From assembly GCA_024304875.1 (NCBI GenBank), contig JAMWZF010000036.1:1-14876 (forward strand): a stretch of DNA of 14,876 nt. The letters are read 5' to 3'. The notes under the pieces are model-generated. The model saw nothing but the letters and a program-made list of their open reading frames with translations. It did not search any database and had not been told where the DNA came from. Each line of letters starts with the position of its first letter. The first letter of the stretch is position 1. The position numbers were made by a program, and so were the translations under genes. This DNA is from Paracoccaceae bacterium (GTDB lineage: Bacteria; Pseudomonadota; Alphaproteobacteria; Rhodobacterales; Rhodobacteraceae). Of the stretch, positions 14,539 to 14,876 are shown piece by piece.

Positions 14539-14557
14539 TTATCGGCTGGCGGCATAA
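14539..14557. promoter_or_regulatory. Candidate LysR-type operator (T-N11-A box)
   Basis: TTAT and ATAA are inverted around exactly 11 bases, the classic LysR-type recognition layout. The box lies 22 bp before the divergent LysR gene and about 90 bp upstream of the leader ORF. It fits LysR autoregulation and sugar-responsive activation of the arabinose operon. The match is seen directly; binding is inferred. Confidence 0.55.
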
Positions 14558-14578
14558 CGCAAAAGATATGGTAGCGCT

Positions 14579-14876
14579 ATGAGCCACCCCCTCGTCGCCC
14601 GGCTGAAGCCCGCGCACCTGCGGCTGATCCGGGCGATCCACGACACCGGAAAGCTGCAGCTGGCGGCGGAAACGGCGGCGATCTCGCAGCCTGCCGCCTC
14701 GCGCCTGCTGTCCGAGATCGAGGCCGGCGCGGGTGGCCCCCTGTTCGAGCGGCTGCCGCGCGGAATGGCGCCGACGCCGCTGGGCGAGGCCTTCGTCCGG
14801 CACGCCCGGGTGATCCTCGCCGAGATGGACGCGCTGGCTGCGGAGGTCACGAACCTCAACGCCGGGGCAGCGGGCG
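14579..14876 (+). CDS. LysR family transcriptional regulator (partial, C-terminus beyond right edge), GbpR-like
   Basis: Only the N-terminal 99 residues are present, and the frame is open at the window end. They form a LysR winged helix-turn-helix: LKPAHLRLIRAIHDTGKL, LAAETAAISQPAASRLLSEIE (recognition helix with SQPAASR), then PLFERLPRGMAPTPLGE and the linker helix. The LQLAAE segment and the RGMAPT wing recall GbpR, the LysR-type regulator that controls sugar uptake in Agrobacterium and Azospirillum in response to L-arabinose and D-galactose. Divergent placement from the arabinose operon supports control of that operon. The ATG at 14579 lacks an obvious ribosome site. The GbpR link is from memory and carries moderate confidence; the LysR call is firm. 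Confidence 0.88.
   Translation, partial: MSHPLVARLKPAHLRLIRAIHDTGKLQLAAETAAISQPAASRLLSEIEAGAGGPLFERLPRGMAPTPLGEAFVRHARVILAEMDALAAEVTNLNAGAAG

Overview
The window is GC-rich, densely coding bacterial DNA. It looks like an alphaproteobacterium of the Rhodobacteraceae/Roseobacter type. The grounds are gene content (a Dpp-type transporter with fused permease and ATPase, a DUF1028 protein, and an Azospirillum/Rhizobium-like L-arabinose oxidation cluster), the high GC, and a GC-rich dispersed-repeat-like palindrome between two transporter genes. Taxonomy is inferred from protein resemblance only. No rRNA, tRNA, CRISPR array, insertion sequence or phage gene was seen. No stretch over 300 bases lacks a gene.

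Region 1 (1-8253) is a peptide/amide uptake and hydrolysis module. On the minus strand lies a four-gene ABC transporter operon: substrate-binding protein (5365-3791), permease DppB (3684-2737), a natural DppC-DppD fusion (2740-827) and the ATPase DppF (830 to beyond the left edge). Divergent from it, on the plus strand, is a DUF1028 protein (5472-6182). It runs tail to tail into a FadR/FCD-type GntR regulator (6927-6169, minus). Divergent from the regulator is an M20 zinc amidase of the allantoate/N-carbamoyl-amino-acid amidohydrolase type (7021-8253). One AT-rich palindrome, ATTTATCATGATAAAT, is perfect in the gntR/amidase gap. Two degenerate copies lie in the transporter/DUF1028 gap. This strongly suggests that one regulator controls all these genes as a local regulon. 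The substrate is not known.

Region 2 (8273-14876) is a non-phosphorylative L-arabinose oxidation operon, read on the minus strand from about 14450 down to 8273. In order it holds L-arabinonate dehydratase (IlvD/Edd), L-arabinose/D-galactose 1-dehydrogenase (Gfo/Idh/MocA), aldose 1-epimerase, L-2-keto-3-deoxyarabonate dehydratase (DHDPS family) and alpha-ketoglutarate semialdehyde dehydrogenase. Together these turn L-arabinose into 2-oxoglutarate. The lactonase step and a sugar transporter are not in the window. A LysR-type regulator (14579 to beyond the right edge) is divergent, and a T-N11-A box (TTAT-N11-ATAA) lies in the gap. A 23-codon leader ORF with a strong ribosome binding site overlaps the dehydratase start codon.

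The two regions meet head-on at 8253-8273, where a perfect 10-bp stem overlaps the amidase stop codon and may act as a two-way terminator. The best candidates for something undescribed are the GntR-operator module linking the peptide-type transporter, the DUF1028 protein and the M20 amidase, and the leader ORF of the arabinose operon.
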